DNA from: Paracoccus sp. MC1862
Lineage (GTDB): Bacteria > Pseudomonadota > Alphaproteobacteria > Rhodobacterales > Rhodobacteraceae
Length of the DNA: 64,000 bases
Direction of reading: 5' to 3'
Assembly (NCBI RefSeq): GCF_016617715.1
Contig: NZ_CP067225.1
Coordinates: 1,178,001 to 1,242,000 of the forward strand
Every line of letters starts with the position of its first letter. The stretch's first letter is position 1. Below, piece by piece: positions 49,035 to 59,019 of the stretch. The position numbers were made by a program, and so were the translations under genes. The notes below the pieces were generated by a model, which worked only from the letters and a program-made list of their open reading frames with translations, ran no database searches and was not told where the DNA came from.

Positions 49035-49306
49035 TGCCGCCCTTCCAGAGGAAATCCTTGGCCAAGACAGGCCCGGACCCGTGGAACGGCAAGGAATCCG
49101 TTTCGTTCCCACAGCTTGCCGGAAAGAACAGGGGAAAAGGCAGGGTCTGACGAAGGCAGCCTGCGCCTTGCGGGGGCGTGATCTCGGGCCTTCGGGGACC
49201 GCGGAAAGACCCATTCCGCGCCGGCCGCCGCAGCTTGGCGTGAGGATATGGACCGCAGGCCCTGCTGGCGGGGATCGGTTTTCCCGCCGGCTTTCCCCGG
49301 AAATGA
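49035..49306. other. Gap between the carboxyspermidine dehydrogenase gene and the AI-2E family gene
   Basis: About 270 bp with no gene recognised. The open frame extending the AI-2E family gene upstream through this region is basic, Pro/Arg-rich and unlike the family. No promoter was identified with confidence. Confidence 0.45.
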
Positions 49307-49338
49307 AAAGGACCGACCCTCGTCGGGGCCGGTCCTTT
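49307..49338 (-). terminator. Terminator after the carboxyspermidine dehydrogenase gene
   Basis: On the minus strand an AAAGGACC / GGTCCTTT stem (49307-49314 with 49331-49338) extended by GGG/CCC pairs is followed by TTCATTTCC. It lies 22 nt after the stop of the gene at 49360. Confidence 0.75.
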
Positions 49339-49359
49339 CCCAAGGCTCAGGCTACCGCC

Positions 49360-50592
49360 TCAGATCGGGCGGTCGCCGTCTGCATCGATGACGCGGGTGG
49401 GCAGGCCCATCTCGCCCAGCAGTTCAAGGAAGGAACGCGCGGGCAGGTCCTCGACGTTGACCATGCGCTTCACGTCCCATTCGCCCCGCGCGATCAGGAT
49501 CGCGGCGGCGACCGGGGGGACGCCGGCGGTGTAGCTGATGCCCTGCGACCCGACCTCCTCATAGGCTTCCTTGTGGTCGGCCACGTTGTAGATGAAGACC
49601 TCGCCCGGCTGGCCGTCGCGCGTGCCCTTCACGAGGTCGCCGATGCAGGTCTTGCCGGTATAGTCGGGCGCAAGGGTCGCGGGGTCGGGCAGCACCGCCT
49701 TGACGACCTTGAGCGGCACGACCTCCAGCCCTTCGGCAGTCGTCACCGGCTGCTCGGACAGCAGGCCGATGTTCTTCAGCACGGTGAAGACGTTGATGTA
49801 ATGCTCGCCGAAGCCCATCCAGAAGCGCACATCCGCGTCCGGGTAGCGGGCGGCCAGCGAATGCACCTCGTCATGGCCCGAAAGATAGGCGGTGCGCTTG
49901 CCGACGACGGGCAGGTCCCATTCGCGGCCGACCTCGAACATCTTGTTCTCGCGCCATTCGCCCCCCTGCCAGGAATAGACCGTGCCGGTGAACTCGCGGA
50001 AGTTGATCTCGGGGTCGAAGTTGGTGGCGAAATAGCGGCCGTGGGTGCCGGCATTGATGTCCACGATGTCGATGGACTCGATGGTGTCGAAATACTCGTC
50101 CTCGGCCAGCCGGGCATAGGCGTTGACGACGCCCGGATCGAAGCCCGCGCCGAGGATGGCGGTCACGCCCGCCTTCTCGCAGTCCTCGCGCCGCTTCCAT
50201 TCGTAGTTGCCGTACCAAGGCGGCACTTCGCAGATCTTCGCCGGGTCCTCGTGGATCGCGGTGTCGATATAGGCCGCGCCCGTGTCGATGCAGCCCTGCA
50301 GCACCGTCATGTTGATGAAGGGCGAGCCGACGTTGATGACGACCTTCGCATCCGTCTTGCGGATCAGATCGGCCACCGCCGCGCTGTCCATCCCGTCCAG
50401 CGCATGGGTCGTGATCGTGCGGCCACTGGCATGGCCTTTCGCCCTGATCCCCTCGACGATGGCGTCGGCCCGGCCTTGGGTCCGGTTCGCCATGTGGATG
50501 TCGCCGAACTCGTCGGCCCATTGCGCGACCTTGTGGGCCGAGACCTGGGCGACGCCGCCGGCACCGATGATGAGGACGTTGGGTTTGGCCAC
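49360..50592 (-). CDS. Carboxynorspermidine/carboxyspermidine dehydrogenase (saccharopine dehydrogenase family)
   Basis: A 410-residue NADPH-dependent oxidoreductase. The Rossmann motif IIGAGGVAQVSAHKVAQ is at residues 8-24, and GYYIDTAIHEDPAKI-like AAYIDTAIHEDPAKICEVPP plus ILGAGFDPGVVNAYARLAED identify the Lys1-like polyamine branch. It condenses aspartate semialdehyde with putrescine (or diaminopropane) and reduces the product to carboxyspermidine. The decarboxylase gene nspC is 24 nt upstream in the same direction, so the pair provides spermidine without decarboxylated SAM. Confidence 0.92.
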   Translation of the reverse strand: MAKPNVLIIGAGGVAQVSAHKVAQWADEFGDIHMANRTQGRADAIVEGIRAKGHASGRTITTHALDGMDSAAVADLIRKTDAKVVINVGSPFINMTVLQGCIDTGAAYIDTAIHEDPAKICEVPPWYGNYEWKRREDCEKAGVTAILGAGFDPGVVNAYARLAEDEYFDTIESIDIVDINAGTHGRYFATNFDPEINFREFTGTVYSWQGGEWRENKMFEVGREWDLPVVGKRTAYLSGHDEVHSLAARYPDADVRFWMGFGEHYINVFTVLKNIGLLSEQPVTTAEGLEVVPLKVVKAVLPDPATLAPDYTGKTCIGDLVKGTRDGQPGEVFIYNVADHKEAYEEVGSQGISYTAGVPPVAAAILIARGEWDVKRMVNVEDLPARSFLELLGEMGLPTRVIDADGDRPI

Positions 50593-50616
50593 CGCAGCGG
50601 TCTCCTTTCAGGAAAA

Positions 50617-51717
50617 TCAGGACAGGGAGTCCCGGAAATCGTCATAGCCGAAGCTGCGCACGGTCGTGATGCGACCGTCAAGCTCGCGGATGCAGATGGC
50701 GGGCATGGCCACGCCGTTGAACCAGTTCTTCTTGACCATGGTATAGCCCGCCGCGTCCTCGACGCTGATGCGGTCCCCGACCTTCAGCGGCTGCGGGAAA
50801 CGCGCATCGCCGAAGATGTCGCCCGCAAGGCAGGACTTGCCCGCGATCTGGTATCCGTGGTCGCCATCCTGCGGCAGCTTGGCATTCTCTCGGTAGATCA
50901 GCAGGTCGAGCATATGCGCCTCGATCGAGCTGTCCACGATGGCGACTTCCTTGCCGTTGTTCAGGATGTCCAGCACCGTGAGTTCCAGTGTCGTGGTGCC
51001 GGTGATGCTGGCCTCGCCCGGTTCCAGGTAGACCTGCACCCCGAAGCGGTCGGAAAACGCCTTGAGCCGGTCGGCCAGCGCATCCAGCGGATAGTCCGCG
51101 CCGGTGAAATGGATGCCGCCGCCCAAGGACACCCATTCCAGCTTTTCCAGGAACCCGCCGAACTCGGATTCGATGCGGTCAAGCTGGCCCGCGAACAGGT
51201 CGAAGTCCCGGTTCTCGCAGTTGTAATGGATCATCACGCCGCTGATGCGGTCGAGCGCCTGTTCCAGCCGCGCCATGTCCCATTCGCCCAGACGCGAGAA
51301 CTTCCGCGCCGGGTCGGCAAGGTCGAATCCGCTGGTCGAGAACCGCGGGTTCAGCCGCAGCCCGCGGGCGATCCCGCTTGCGCGGTCGGCAAAGCGGTCA
51401 AGCTGGCCGAGGCTGTTGAAGATGATCTTGTCGGCATAACCCACCGCCTCGTCGATCTCGTGATCGGCCCAGGCGACGGAATAGGCATGCGTTTCCCCCC
51501 CGAACTTCTCGCGCCCCAGCCGCAGCTCGTTCAGCGAGGACGAGGTGGTGCCGTCCATGTATTGCGACATCTGGTCGAAGACGCCCCAGGTCGCAAAGCA
51601 TTTCAGCGCCAGCAGCGTCTTTGCGCCCGAGCGTTCGCGCAGCCGCACCATCCGGTCCATGTTCGCCTGAAGCTTCGCGCGGTCGATCAGGTAGAAGGGG
51701 GTCTGCGGTCCGGTCAT
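50617..51717 (-). CDS. nspC: Carboxynorspermidine/carboxyspermidine decarboxylase NspC
   Basis: A 366-residue fold-III PLP enzyme. The PLP lysine lies in TLLALKCFATWGVFDQM near residue 37. Further motifs are SSSLNELRLGRE, EWVSLGGGIHFTG, VYLEPGEASITGTTTLE and the catalytic cysteine region AGKSCLAGDIFGD. It releases CO2 from carboxyspermidine (or carboxynorspermidine). ATG at 51717 (MTGPQTPFYLIDRAKL) fits the family N-terminus; the longer open frame upstream does not. It is the first gene of the two-gene polyamine unit. Confidence 0.94.
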   Translation of the reverse strand: MTGPQTPFYLIDRAKLQANMDRMVRLRERSGAKTLLALKCFATWGVFDQMSQYMDGTTSSSLNELRLGREKFGGETHAYSVAWADHEIDEAVGYADKIIFNSLGQLDRFADRASGIARGLRLNPRFSTSGFDLADPARKFSRLGEWDMARLEQALDRISGVMIHYNCENRDFDLFAGQLDRIESEFGGFLEKLEWVSLGGGIHFTGADYPLDALADRLKAFSDRFGVQVYLEPGEASITGTTTLELTVLDILNNGKEVAIVDSSIEAHMLDLLIYRENAKLPQDGDHGYQIAGKSCLAGDIFGDARFPQPLKVGDRISVEDAAGYTMVKKNWFNGVAMPAICIRELDGRITTVRSFGYDDFRDSLS

Positions 51718-51911
51718 CGAAGCCTCGGGCGGGAAAGGGGAAACCCGGCATATAGGGTCCGCGGCCCTGCCTGACAAGCAAGTGCGACGCCGGCATGACA
51801 GCCGGGAACATGCGCGGGGCGGTTGCGTTCCCATCCGGCACAGGCTCGGGGCGGCTCTGGCAGTCCGCGGGTTTCGCCCCTAGATTCACAAGCGCCTCAC
51901 AGGAGTTTCCC

Positions 51912-52172
51912 ATGACCGCCCGCGTCGAAATCTACGCCACCCAGAGCTGCCCTTACTGCCATGCCGCCCGCGGGCTTCTGCAGAAAAAGGGTGTGGCCTA
52001 TGACCTGATCGACGTGAGCGGCGACCCGGAACGCCGGGCCGAGATGACCCAGCGCGCGAACGGCCGCCGCACGGTGCCGCAGATCTTCATCGACGGCGCC
52101 CATGTCGGCGGCTCGGACGACATCCATGCGCTGGACCGGCAGGGCAAGCTGGACCCGCTACTGGGGCTGTAA
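51912..52172 (+). CDS. grxC: Glutaredoxin 3
   Basis: An 86-residue thioredoxin-fold protein with active-site CPYC at 13-16, a TVPQIFIDG cis-proline loop and the GGSDDIHALD glutathione-binding end. It reduces disulfides and glutathionylated proteins using glutathione. ATG at 51912 has AGGAG 6-7 nt upstream; upstream in-frame codons are not used. The nitrilase-family gene begins 4 nt after the stop, and the MarR gene follows, so the three are likely co-transcribed. Confidence 0.95.
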   Translation: MTARVEIYATQSCPYCHAARGLLQKKGVAYDLIDVSGDPERRAEMTQRANGRRTVPQIFIDGAHVGGSDDIHALDRQGKLDPLLGL

Positions 52173-52176
52173 GGGC

Positions 52177-53016
52177 ATGCGCGCGGCCCTGATCCAGCTG
52201 AACACCGGCGATGACCCGGCGGCGAACCTGCCCGTCACGCTGGATCTCCTGCGTCAGGCGGCAGTGGGCGGCGCGACGCTGCTGCTGACACCCGAGGCCA
52301 CCAACATCATCACCCCCGACCGCGACCGCCAGCGCGCGGTCCTGCTGCCCGAGGAGGGCGACCCGACACTCGCCGCCCTGCGCACCGCCGCGCTTGAACT
52401 GGGGGTCTGGCTGTCCATAGGCTCGCTGTCGCTGCGCCATGACGACCCGGCCGAGGAACGCTTCGCCAACCGCAGCTTCCTGATCGCGCCGGATGGCGGG
52501 ATCGCTGCGCGCTATGACAAGATCCACATGTTCGACGTCAATATCGGCGCGGGCGAGAGCTTCTGCGAAAGCGCCGCGTTCCGGCCCGGCGACCGCGCGT
52601 TGGTGGCGCAAGGCCCCTGTCCGATGGGGCTGACGATCTGCTACGACCTGCGCTTTCCGGGGCTGTATCGTCGCCTCGCACGGGCGGGGGCAAAGATCCT
52701 GACGGTGCCCGCGGCTTTCCATCCCCGGACGGGCGAGGCGCATTGGCACGTCCTTTTGCGCGCCCGCGCCATCGAGACGGGCTGCTTCGTGCTGGCCGCG
52801 GCCCAGACGGGCACCCATCCCGCCCCCCACAGCCCCGACCGGAAGCCGCGCGAAAGCTATGGCCGCTCGCTGGCCGTTGCGCCCTGGGGCGAGGTGCTGG
52901 CGGACGCAGGCACCGAGCCCGGCGTCACGCTGGCCGATCTGGACATGGCGCAGGTGGACGACGCGCGGGCGCGCATCCCCGCATGGCGCCACGACCCGCT
53001 TGTCTGGGGACCATGA
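52177..53016 (+). CDS. Carbon-nitrogen hydrolase (Nit1/deaminated glutathione amidase-like)
   Basis: A 279-residue nitrilase-superfamily amidase. The catalytic triad is visible: E40 in LLLTPEATN, K115 in YDKIHMFD and C155 in LTICYDLRFPGLY. The KIHMFDVNI and AAAQTGTH segments are those of the Nit1/Nit2 branch, whose members repair deaminated glutathione. Co-location with glutaredoxin fits a glutathione-related role, but omega-amidase activity is an alternative. Starts 4 nt after grxC and ends overlapping the MarR gene (ATGA). Confidence 0.9.
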   Translation: MRAALIQLNTGDDPAANLPVTLDLLRQAAVGGATLLLTPEATNIITPDRDRQRAVLLPEEGDPTLAALRTAALELGVWLSIGSLSLRHDDPAEERFANRSFLIAPDGGIAARYDKIHMFDVNIGAGESFCESAAFRPGDRALVAQGPCPMGLTICYDLRFPGLYRRLARAGAKILTVPAAFHPRTGEAHWHVLLRARAIETGCFVLAAAQTGTHPAPHSPDRKPRESYGRSLAVAPWGEVLADAGTEPGVTLADLDMAQVDDARARIPAWRHDPLVWGP

Positions 53017-53465
53017 GCGACGATTCCGAATCCGCCGCCGCGCTGGCCGCGAGCCTTTTCGCCGAGGTCATCGTCAGCGAGCAGATGGCCCGCGCGCTTG
53101 TCACCCGCGCCCTGCCCCGCGGGATGCAACTGTCGCATTTCTCGGTGCTGAACCTGCTCGCCCATCTGAACGAGGAACGCACGCCGGCCCAACTGGCCGA
53201 TGCCTTTCACGTCAACCGCAGCGCCATGACCAACACCGTCGGCCGGCTGGAATGGGCCGGCCACGTCCATGTCCGTCCTGACTGGAACGACGCGCGGCGC
53301 AAATGGGTGGGGATCAGCCCGTCGGGCCGGGCGGCGCGGGATGCGGCGCTGGCGGCCTTCCTGCCCCACCTGACCGAGATCGTCCGCGACATCGGCCCTG
53401 CCGAGGTCCGCCGCGCCCTGCCCGTCCTGCGTCGGCTGCGCGAACGTCTTGAGGAGGAGGCGTAG
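53013..53465 (+). CDS. MarR family transcriptional regulator
   Basis: A 150-residue winged-helix regulator. The helix-turn-helix core is TPAQLADAFHVNRSAMTNTVG with the wing WAGHVHVRPDWNDARRKWV; flanking helices would form the dimer interface. No conserved redox cysteine is present, so it is not an obvious OhrR-type thiol sensor. ATG overlaps the stop of the nitrilase gene by 4 nt, so it is co-translated with grxC and the amidase and may regulate that unit. Its stop is 3 nt from the end of convergent ubiG. Confidence 0.88.
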   Translation: MSDDSESAAALAASLFAEVIVSEQMARALVTRALPRGMQLSHFSVLNLLAHLNEERTPAQLADAFHVNRSAMTNTVGRLEWAGHVHVRPDWNDARRKWVGISPSGRAARDAALAAFLPHLTEIVRDIGPAEVRRALPVLRRLRERLEEEA

Positions 53466-53468
53466 GCC

Positions 53469-54209
53469 CTACTGCCTTACCCCGGTCATCAGGTAATTCA
53501 CCGACAGGTCGCGCTTGGACAGCGACCATGACCAGCCCAGCGGGTTGAAGACCATCCCGCTGCGGTCCACCACCCGCACGCCTGCCGCGTCGAACATGGC
53601 CCCAAGCTCGGTCGGGCGGATGAAGCGCGACCATTCATGCGTCCCGCGCGGCAGCCATCGCATGATCCACTCGGCCCCGACAATGGCCGCGGCAAAGCTT
53701 TGCGGCGTGCGGTTGAGGGTCGATGCGACCAGCAGCCCGCCCGGCCGCAGCAGACGCGCGCAGGTGGTGATGAACTCCTGCGGGTCGGCGACATGCTCGA
53801 CGATCTCAAGCGCCAGCACCACGTCGAAGCGGGCGCCTTCGGCCAGGATCGCCTCGGCCGTGGTCGCGCGGTAGTCGATGGCAAGGTCCGACTGCGCGGC
53901 ATGAACGCGGGCGACCTCGATGTTCTCGGCCGCGGCATCGGCGCCCGTGACCTCGGCCCCCAGCCGCGCCATGGGTTCCGCCACCAGCCCGCCGCCGCAG
54001 CCGATATCCAGCAGCCGCAGCCCCTCGAAGGGCCGGCGAGCTTTCCGGTCGCGCCCGAACTCGGCGGTGATCTGGCCGGCGATATAGTCCAGCCGCAGCG
54101 GGTTCAGCATGTGCAGGGGCTTGAACTTGCCGGCGGGGTCCCACCACTCGGCCGCCATCGCCTGGAACTTGGCGACCTCGCCCGCATCGATGCTGCTCTG
54201 TCCGGTCAT
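53469..54209 (-). CDS. ubiG: Ubiquinone biosynthesis O-methyltransferase UbiG
   Basis: A 246-residue SAM-dependent methyltransferase that carries out both O-methylations in ubiquinone synthesis. SAM motif I is [22 protein letters not shown], in two overlapping halves near 65-85. The UbiG N-terminus [20 protein letters not shown] and the downstream [14 protein letters not shown] and [13 protein letters not shown] motifs are present. ATG at 54209 is chosen over the longer upstream frame, which reads through the pip promoter. Divergent from pip. Confidence 0.95.
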   Translation of the reverse strand: MTGQSSIDAGEVAKFQAMAAEWWDPAGKFKPLHMLNPLRLDYIAGQITAEFGRDRKARRPFEGLRLLDIGCGGGLVAEPMARLGAEVTGADAAAENIEVARVHAAQSDLAIDYRATTAEAILAEGARFDVVLALEIVEHVADPQEFITTCARLLRPGGLLVASTLNRTPQSFAAAIVGAEWIMRWLPRGTHEWSRFIRPTELGAMFDAAGVRVVDRSGMVFNPLGWSWSLSKRDLSVNYLMTGVRQ

Positions 54210-54268
54210 CTCGCTTCTCCGTCTGGTGCCGATTGGCCTTGGCCCGGCGAGCGGTATATATCTCAGCC

Positions 54269-55246
54269 ATGGACCGTATGGCAGACCGAAACGCCGCGTC
54301 ACCCTCGCATGGCCGGCTCTACCCCCCGATCGAGCCCTTCGACGCGCGCATGATCGACCGCGGCGACGGCCACCGGCTGTATGTCGAGCAATGCGGCAAC
54401 CCAAATGGCCGCCCGGTGATCGTCCTGCACGGGGGACCGGGGGGCGGCTGCAGCCCGATGATGCGCCGCTTCTTCGACCCCCATCACTGGCGGGTCGTGC
54501 TGTTCGACCAGCGCGGCTGCGGCCGCTCGGTTCCCCATGCGAGCGTCATCAGAAACACGACCGCGCATCTGCTGTCCGACATCGACACGATCCGCGAAAA
54601 GCTCCGCCTCGGCCCCGCCGTCCTTTTCGGCGGCTCCTGGGGGGCGACGCTGGCCCTGGCCTACGGGCAGCACCGGCCCGAGGCGGTCTCGGCCTTTGTG
54701 CTGCGCGGGGTCTTCCTTGGCCGCCAGTCGGAACTCGACTGGTTCTATGGCGGCGGCGCGGGGCGGTTCTGGCCGGAGCTCTGGGCGCGCTTCCAGGGGG
54801 CCATTCCCCTTGCCGAACAGGACGATCTCATCGCCGCCTACCACCGCCGCCTGTTCAGCGGCGATGCCTCGGTCGAGACGCGCTACGCGATGCCCTGGCT
54901 TGCCTGGGAAAACGCGCTGGCGGGCCTCGACACCGGCGCGCCCTCGCACGCGCCCCCGGCCTATGCGCGCACCTTCGCACGGCTGGAAAACCATTATTTC
55001 GTCAACGCCTGCTTCCTCGACGACAACCAGCTTCTGCGCGACCGCCACCGGATCGAGCACCTGCCCGCCGTGATCGTCCAAGGCCGCTACGACATGGTCT
55101 GCCCGCCGATCGGCGCATGGGAACTCGCGCAAGGCTGGGCAAAGGCCGAGCTGCGGATGATCCCCGCATCGGGCCATGCCCTGACCGAGCCGCGAATCGC
55201 CGCCGAACTCGTCCGCGTCCTGCAGACGATGGCCGGGATCGACTGA
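54269..55246 (+). CDS. pip: Proline iminopeptidase
   Basis: A 325-residue alpha/beta-hydrolase that removes N-terminal proline from peptides. The oxyanion loop [12 protein letters not shown], the DQRGCGRS strand turn and the nucleophile elbow GGSWG (S123) match bacterial Pip (peptidase S33). The expected Asp and His lie in [10 protein letters not shown] and [10 protein letters not shown]. Length is typical. ATG 54269 is preferred over an upstream in-frame start; the spacing to divergent ubiG is 59 bp. Confidence 0.93.
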   Translation: MDRMADRNAASPSHGRLYPPIEPFDARMIDRGDGHRLYVEQCGNPNGRPVIVLHGGPGGGCSPMMRRFFDPHHWRVVLFDQRGCGRSVPHASVIRNTTAHLLSDIDTIREKLRLGPAVLFGGSWGATLALAYGQHRPEAVSAFVLRGVFLGRQSELDWFYGGGAGRFWPELWARFQGAIPLAEQDDLIAAYHRRLFSGDASVETRYAMPWLAWENALAGLDTGAPSHAPPAYARTFARLENHYFVNACFLDDNQLLRDRHRIEHLPAVIVQGRYDMVCPPIGAWELAQGWAKAELRMIPASGHALTEPRIAAELVRVLQTMAGID

Positions 55247-55319
55247 CGCAAACGTCCCTCCTCGGGCCGGATTGAAATATCCCGGGGTCCGGGGCAGAGT
55301 CCCGGTCCGGCCGAGAAGT
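55247..55319. repeat. Short convergent gap with a GGGATATTT-type repeat (copy 5) and hairpin
   Basis: Between the convergent pip and der stops. On the minus strand it contains CCCCGGGATATTTCAATC, related to the GGGATATTTGG repeat, beside a CCGGGACTC / GGGTCCGGGG pairing. It could act as a bidirectional terminator. Confidence 0.45.
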
Positions 55320-56801
55320 TCACGCCCCTTTGGGTTTTTGCCGGTCCTTGTGCTTCGCCAGCGACCCGGTCTGGCGCTTGTTCGACTTGTCCTTGTAGGG
55401 GTTCTTCGTCCCTTGGTCGCGGAAGGTCAGCCGGATCGGCGTTCCGGGCAGGTCGAAGTCCTGCCGCAGCCCGTTGACCAGATACCGGCGATAGCTTTCC
55501 GGGATCTCGTCGGTATGCGTCGCCATGACGACAAAGCCCGGCGGCCGAGTCTTCACCTGCGTCATGTAGCGCAGCCGGATGCGGCGGCCGCCCGGCGCGG
55601 GCGGCGGATGCGCCTCGGTCATGGCGGTCAACCACTGGTTCAGCCGCGCCGTGCCGATGCGGCGGTTCCAGACTTCATGCGCCTTCAGCACCGCATTGTG
55701 CAGCCGGTCCAGCCCCTTGCCCGTCCGGGCCGAAACCGTCACCAGAGGCGCGCCCTTCAACTGCGGCAACAGCCGCTCGAAGGCTTCGCGCAACTCGTTC
55801 AGCTTGTGCGACTTATCCTCTTCCAAGTCCCACTTGTTCGCCGCGACCACGACCGCCCGCCCTTCGGTTTCCGCGAAATCGGCGATGCGCAGATCCTGCT
55901 GCTCGAAGGGGATGGCCACGTCCAGCAGGACCACCACCACCTCGGCAAAGCGCACGGCCCGCAGCCCGTCGGCCACGGAAAGCTTTTCCACCTTGTCGGT
56001 GATCCGCGCCTTCTTCCGCATCCCGGCAGTGTCGAAGATGCGGACCGGGGTGCCCATGAACTGGGACCGCACCGAGATCGAATCGCGGGTGATCCCCGCT
56101 TCGGGGCCGGTCAGCAGCCGGTCCTCGCCGATGATCTTGTTGATGAGCGTCGATTTCCCGGCGTTCGGCCGCCCGATCACCGCAATCTGCAAGGGGCGGG
56201 TTTCGCTCGGACGCCAATCCTCGGCCCCCTCGCCCGATTCCGCCTGCTCGTCGGTCAGGGTGACGTCGGTTTCGGGCGTGATCGGCGCGGGACGCTCGGA
56301 TTCGACGATCTCGGACAGCGGCTTCAGGGCGCGATACAGGTCCTCCAGCCCCTCGCCATGCTCGGCCGAGATCCGCAGCGGCTCGCCCAGACCCAGCGAC
56401 CAACCTTCGGTCGCGCCAGCCTCACCCGCCGCCCCTTCGGCCTTGTTGGCGGCCAGGATGACGTGCTTCGCCCTCCGCCGCAGGATGTCGGCGAAATATT
56501 CGTCGGCCGCCGTCACGCCCACGCGCGCGTCCATCACGAACAGGCAGATGTCGGCCTCGTCCACCGCGCGTTCGGTCAGCCGCCGCATCCGGCCCTGCAG
56601 CGAATCGTCCTCGACCATCTCCAGCCCGGCCGAATCGATCACGACAAAGCGCAGGTCGCCCAAGCGCGCGTCGCCCTCGCGCAGGTCGCGGGTGACGCCG
56701 GGCTGGTCATCGACCAGCGCCAGCCGCTTGCCGACAAGGCGGTTGAACAGGGTGGACTTGCCGACATTGGGCCGCCCGACGATGGCGAGGGTGAAGCTCA
56801 T
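55320..56801 (-). CDS. der: Ribosome-associated GTPase Der (EngA)
   Basis: A 493-residue double-GTPase required for 50S assembly. The first G domain starts at residue 5 with [13 protein letters not shown]; the second has [13 protein letters not shown] near 200. G3/G4 motifs ([30 protein letters not shown]) and the C-terminal KH-like domain are visible, ending in a basic tail. ATG at 56801 shares one base with the bamB stop, so the two are translationally coupled. Confidence 0.96.
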   Translation of the reverse strand: MSFTLAIVGRPNVGKSTLFNRLVGKRLALVDDQPGVTRDLREGDARLGDLRFVVIDSAGLEMVEDDSLQGRMRRLTERAVDEADICLFVMDARVGVTAADEYFADILRRRAKHVILAANKAEGAAGEAGATEGWSLGLGEPLRISAEHGEGLEDLYRALKPLSEIVESERPAPITPETDVTLTDEQAESGEGAEDWRPSETRPLQIAVIGRPNAGKSTLINKIIGEDRLLTGPEAGITRDSISVRSQFMGTPVRIFDTAGMRKKARITDKVEKLSVADGLRAVRFAEVVVVLLDVAIPFEQQDLRIADFAETEGRAVVVAANKWDLEEDKSHKLNELREAFERLLPQLKGAPLVTVSARTGKGLDRLHNAVLKAHEVWNRRIGTARLNQWLTAMTEAHPPPAPGGRRIRLRYMTQVKTRPPGFVVMATHTDEIPESYRRYLVNGLRQDFDLPGTPIRLTFRDQGTKNPYKDKSNKRQTGSLAKHKDRQKPKGA

Positions 56802-58126
56802 CAGCGGAACGCGTGCAGGCGGCCGTCGCGGCCGGAAACATAGATCGTGCCGCCCGAGACGACGGGCGCGGTCGCCGCCCCGCCGGGGATCGGCGCCTGC
56901 CCGACCAGCGCGCCCGAGCGGGGGTCGAAGCTGCGCAGCACCCCGTCGGATGAGGCGACGAACAGCCGGCCCCCCGCCAGCACCGGGCCGTAGTGGACAT
57001 GGATATCGTCCTGCCGCCGCACCCGTTCCGCCCTGTAATAGGGCAGCGGCACCGCGAAGATGCGCCCGCCGGTCGCCGCGTCCAGCCGCACCAGTTGCGC
57101 CTGGTCGTTGACCGCGAAGATCGAGCCGCCGGCGACCAGCACCGGGCTGTTCGCCCCGTCCTGTTCGTTCCACAGCGGCAGCCCCGTCGCGCGGTCGAAA
57201 GCAGCGATGCGCCCCGAGGACGAGCCCGCCAGCACCACATCGCCCGCGATCACCGGATCGCCCGTCAGGTCGCGGATGAAGGCGATGGCGCGGCCGCGGC
57301 GGGTGCCGGCGACCTGCGCGCTCCACCGTTCGACGCCGGTGGCGGTGTCGACGGCCAGCAACTGCCCCGAGGCGAAGGGGAAGACGGCAAGATCGCCATC
57401 CACCGCGGGCGCGGACACCCCCGTCACGCCCGACTGCGCGTTGATGCCGGATACGGTCCACAGCACCCTGCCGTCCGAGGCCCGCACTGCCCAGCCGGTC
57501 GAATCTCGGCCTGCCACATAGACCACGCCGTTCTGCACCGTGGGCGCGCCGCCGATCGGCGCCTCGACCCGCTGCCGCCAGAGGATGCCGCCCGAGCCTG
57601 CGTCCAGCGCCACAAGCTCGCCATAGGCCGTGGTCACGAAGACGCGCCCCCCCTCATAGGCGATGCCGCCGCCGGACACGCTGTCGCCCCGCTCGGTCGC
57701 AGGGGTCAGGTCGCGGGTCCAGGCGGTGCCGCCGTTCAGCGCCGTGGCCGCCACCTGCACGCGGCTGTCCAGCGTGAAGACGCGCCCGCCTGCCACAACC
57801 GGATCGGCGCCGATGCGGTGACGCCGCCCCGAGGGCTGGCCGATGGGGGCCGACCACAGCGGCTGCAGCCCGGTCCCGGCCAGCACGGAATGCGGGATCA
57901 GATGCGCCGGATTCGCCGCCCGGGTGGTCCATTCGACCGAACGCGGCGCGGGCAGGTTCAGCGCTGTCGAACTGACGCCGGCGGGTCCGTCAACCGCGGG
58001 GCCTTCGGCCGAGGCGATCTCGCGCGGGTCAAGCCGGACGCCGGGCAGGATCGTGTCGCGCGACTGGCAGGCTGCCAGGGCGGTCAGGGCGGTCAGGGGC
58101 AGCAGCAGCGCGTTCAGTCTGGTCAT
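56801..58126 (-). CDS. bamB: Outer-membrane assembly lipoprotein BamB (PQQ-like beta-propeller)
   Basis: A 441-residue lipoprotein. The signal peptide ends in lipobox LAAC with Cys at residue 19. The mature protein consists of beta-propeller repeats with PQQ-type motifs ([21 protein letters not shown] segments, [41 protein letters not shown]). BamB supports BamA in folding outer-membrane proteins. The gene pair with der is widely conserved, and the YfgM-like gene lies upstream, completing the usual trio. Confidence 0.93.
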   Translation of the reverse strand: MTRLNALLLPLTALTALAACQSRDTILPGVRLDPREIASAEGPAVDGPAGVSSTALNLPAPRSVEWTTRAANPAHLIPHSVLAGTGLQPLWSAPIGQPSGRRHRIGADPVVAGGRVFTLDSRVQVAATALNGGTAWTRDLTPATERGDSVSGGGIAYEGGRVFVTTAYGELVALDAGSGGILWRQRVEAPIGGAPTVQNGVVYVAGRDSTGWAVRASDGRVLWTVSGINAQSGVTGVSAPAVDGDLAVFPFASGQLLAVDTATGVERWSAQVAGTRRGRAIAFIRDLTGDPVIAGDVVLAGSSSGRIAAFDRATGLPLWNEQDGANSPVLVAGGSIFAVNDQAQLVRLDAATGGRIFAVPLPYYRAERVRRQDDIHVHYGPVLAGGRLFVASSDGVLRSFDPRSGALVGQAPIPGGAATAPVVSGGTIYVSGRDGRLHAFR

Positions 58127-58166
58127 CTCGGGCTCCGGGTGGCGGCGCAGGCGAGGGATGGAGGGT

Positions 58167-58889
58167 TCAGCCGGCCACCGCCGGCATCACCCCGGCCGGG
58201 GGCGTGGAATCGGGGGCGGTCAGGCTGTCCGTTCCCGGTTCGGGATCGACGCCGAGGGTTATCAGATGCTCGGCCAGCCGCTGGTGCATCTGCTGGCTCA
58301 GCCCGTCCTTCTGCTGGATCTGGCGGATCAGCGTCACCGCGTCATCCCGGCGCCCCGCGCCCGACAGCGCCACAGCCTTGAGTTCCAGCGCGATCAGTTC
58401 GAACGGCGCTCCGGAGGCCGAAAGCCGCGCCAGCACGGCGTCGCGGGTGGCGGGGTCCATCCCCGCCCCCTGCGCGATCACCGACTTCAGCGCGGCCAGG
58501 TCCCTGACAACCGCGTCGTCGCCCGCCTTGATCGCCGCCGCGTCGAACCGCTGCGCGGCTTCCGCGACATTTCCGGCCTCGACCAGCGCATTGGCGGCCA
58601 GGATGTCGCGCAGCACCGTCTGGCGGACGCTGCCGGCCGGAACCTCGGCCAGCGCCTGCGCACGGGCAGCCGCATCGCCCGAGGCCCCGGCAGCAAGGAT
58701 GGCGTCGCCGAAGTCCTGCGCCGCCGCCGTATCGCGGGCGCGGGAATATTCGCGCCATGCGGCGCCCGCGACCAGCGCCACGACCAGCAGCAGCGCGATC
58801 CAGCCATAGCGGCGCAGCATCAGGAACAGCCGGTCGCGGCGCAGATCCTCGGTCACCTCGTCGATGAAACGGTCGTTCTGGTTCGCCAT
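58167..58889 (-). CDS. YfgM-like tetratricopeptide membrane protein
   Basis: A 240-residue protein with a cytoplasmic N-terminus, one membrane helix (about 28-46, YGWIALLLVVALVAGAAW) and a periplasmic helical repeat domain (Tpr_21-like). DEVTEDLRRDRL before the helix is typical. In E. coli YfgM is associated with the SecYEG translocon and periplasmic chaperones. Its position upstream of bamB and der is conserved. The start ATG 58889 is unambiguous. Confidence 0.88.
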   Translation of the reverse strand: MANQNDRFIDEVTEDLRRDRLFLMLRRYGWIALLLVVALVAGAAWREYSRARDTAAAQDFGDAILAAGASGDAAARAQALAEVPAGSVRQTVLRDILAANALVEAGNVAEAAQRFDAAAIKAGDDAVVRDLAALKSVIAQGAGMDPATRDAVLARLSASGAPFELIALELKAVALSGAGRRDDAVTLIRQIQQKDGLSQQMHQRLAEHLITLGVDPEPGTDSLTAPDSTPPAGVMPAVAG

Positions 58890-58993
58890 GCGCGGCCGCT
58901 TTCCCTGCCCTTTGTCGTCGATGCTGCCCTTCTACACATGGCCGGGGCGGTTTGCCAACGCTTGCGCGGGATGTCGGCCCCTGTGTCCTGATC

Positions 58994-59019
58994 GGAACCG
59001 CTTCCCCTTGCAAGGCGTT
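58994..59019 (+). promoter_or_regulatory. EcfG-type general-stress promoter of sodB
   Basis: GGAAC (58994-58998), a 17-nt spacer and CGTT (59016-59019) match the alphaproteobacterial EcfG consensus GGAAC-N16/17-CGTT exactly. It lies 60 nt upstream of the sodB start. A CTACAC / GTGTAG dyad with 6-nt spacer (59035-59052) follows in the leader and may be an operator or hairpin. Confidence 0.65.

Noticed and set aside
49035..49343. Upstream extension of the AI-2E family protein by ~100 residues.
   Set aside because: The extension is basic and Pro/Arg-rich with no signal or family match; a good ribosome site precedes ATG 49034.
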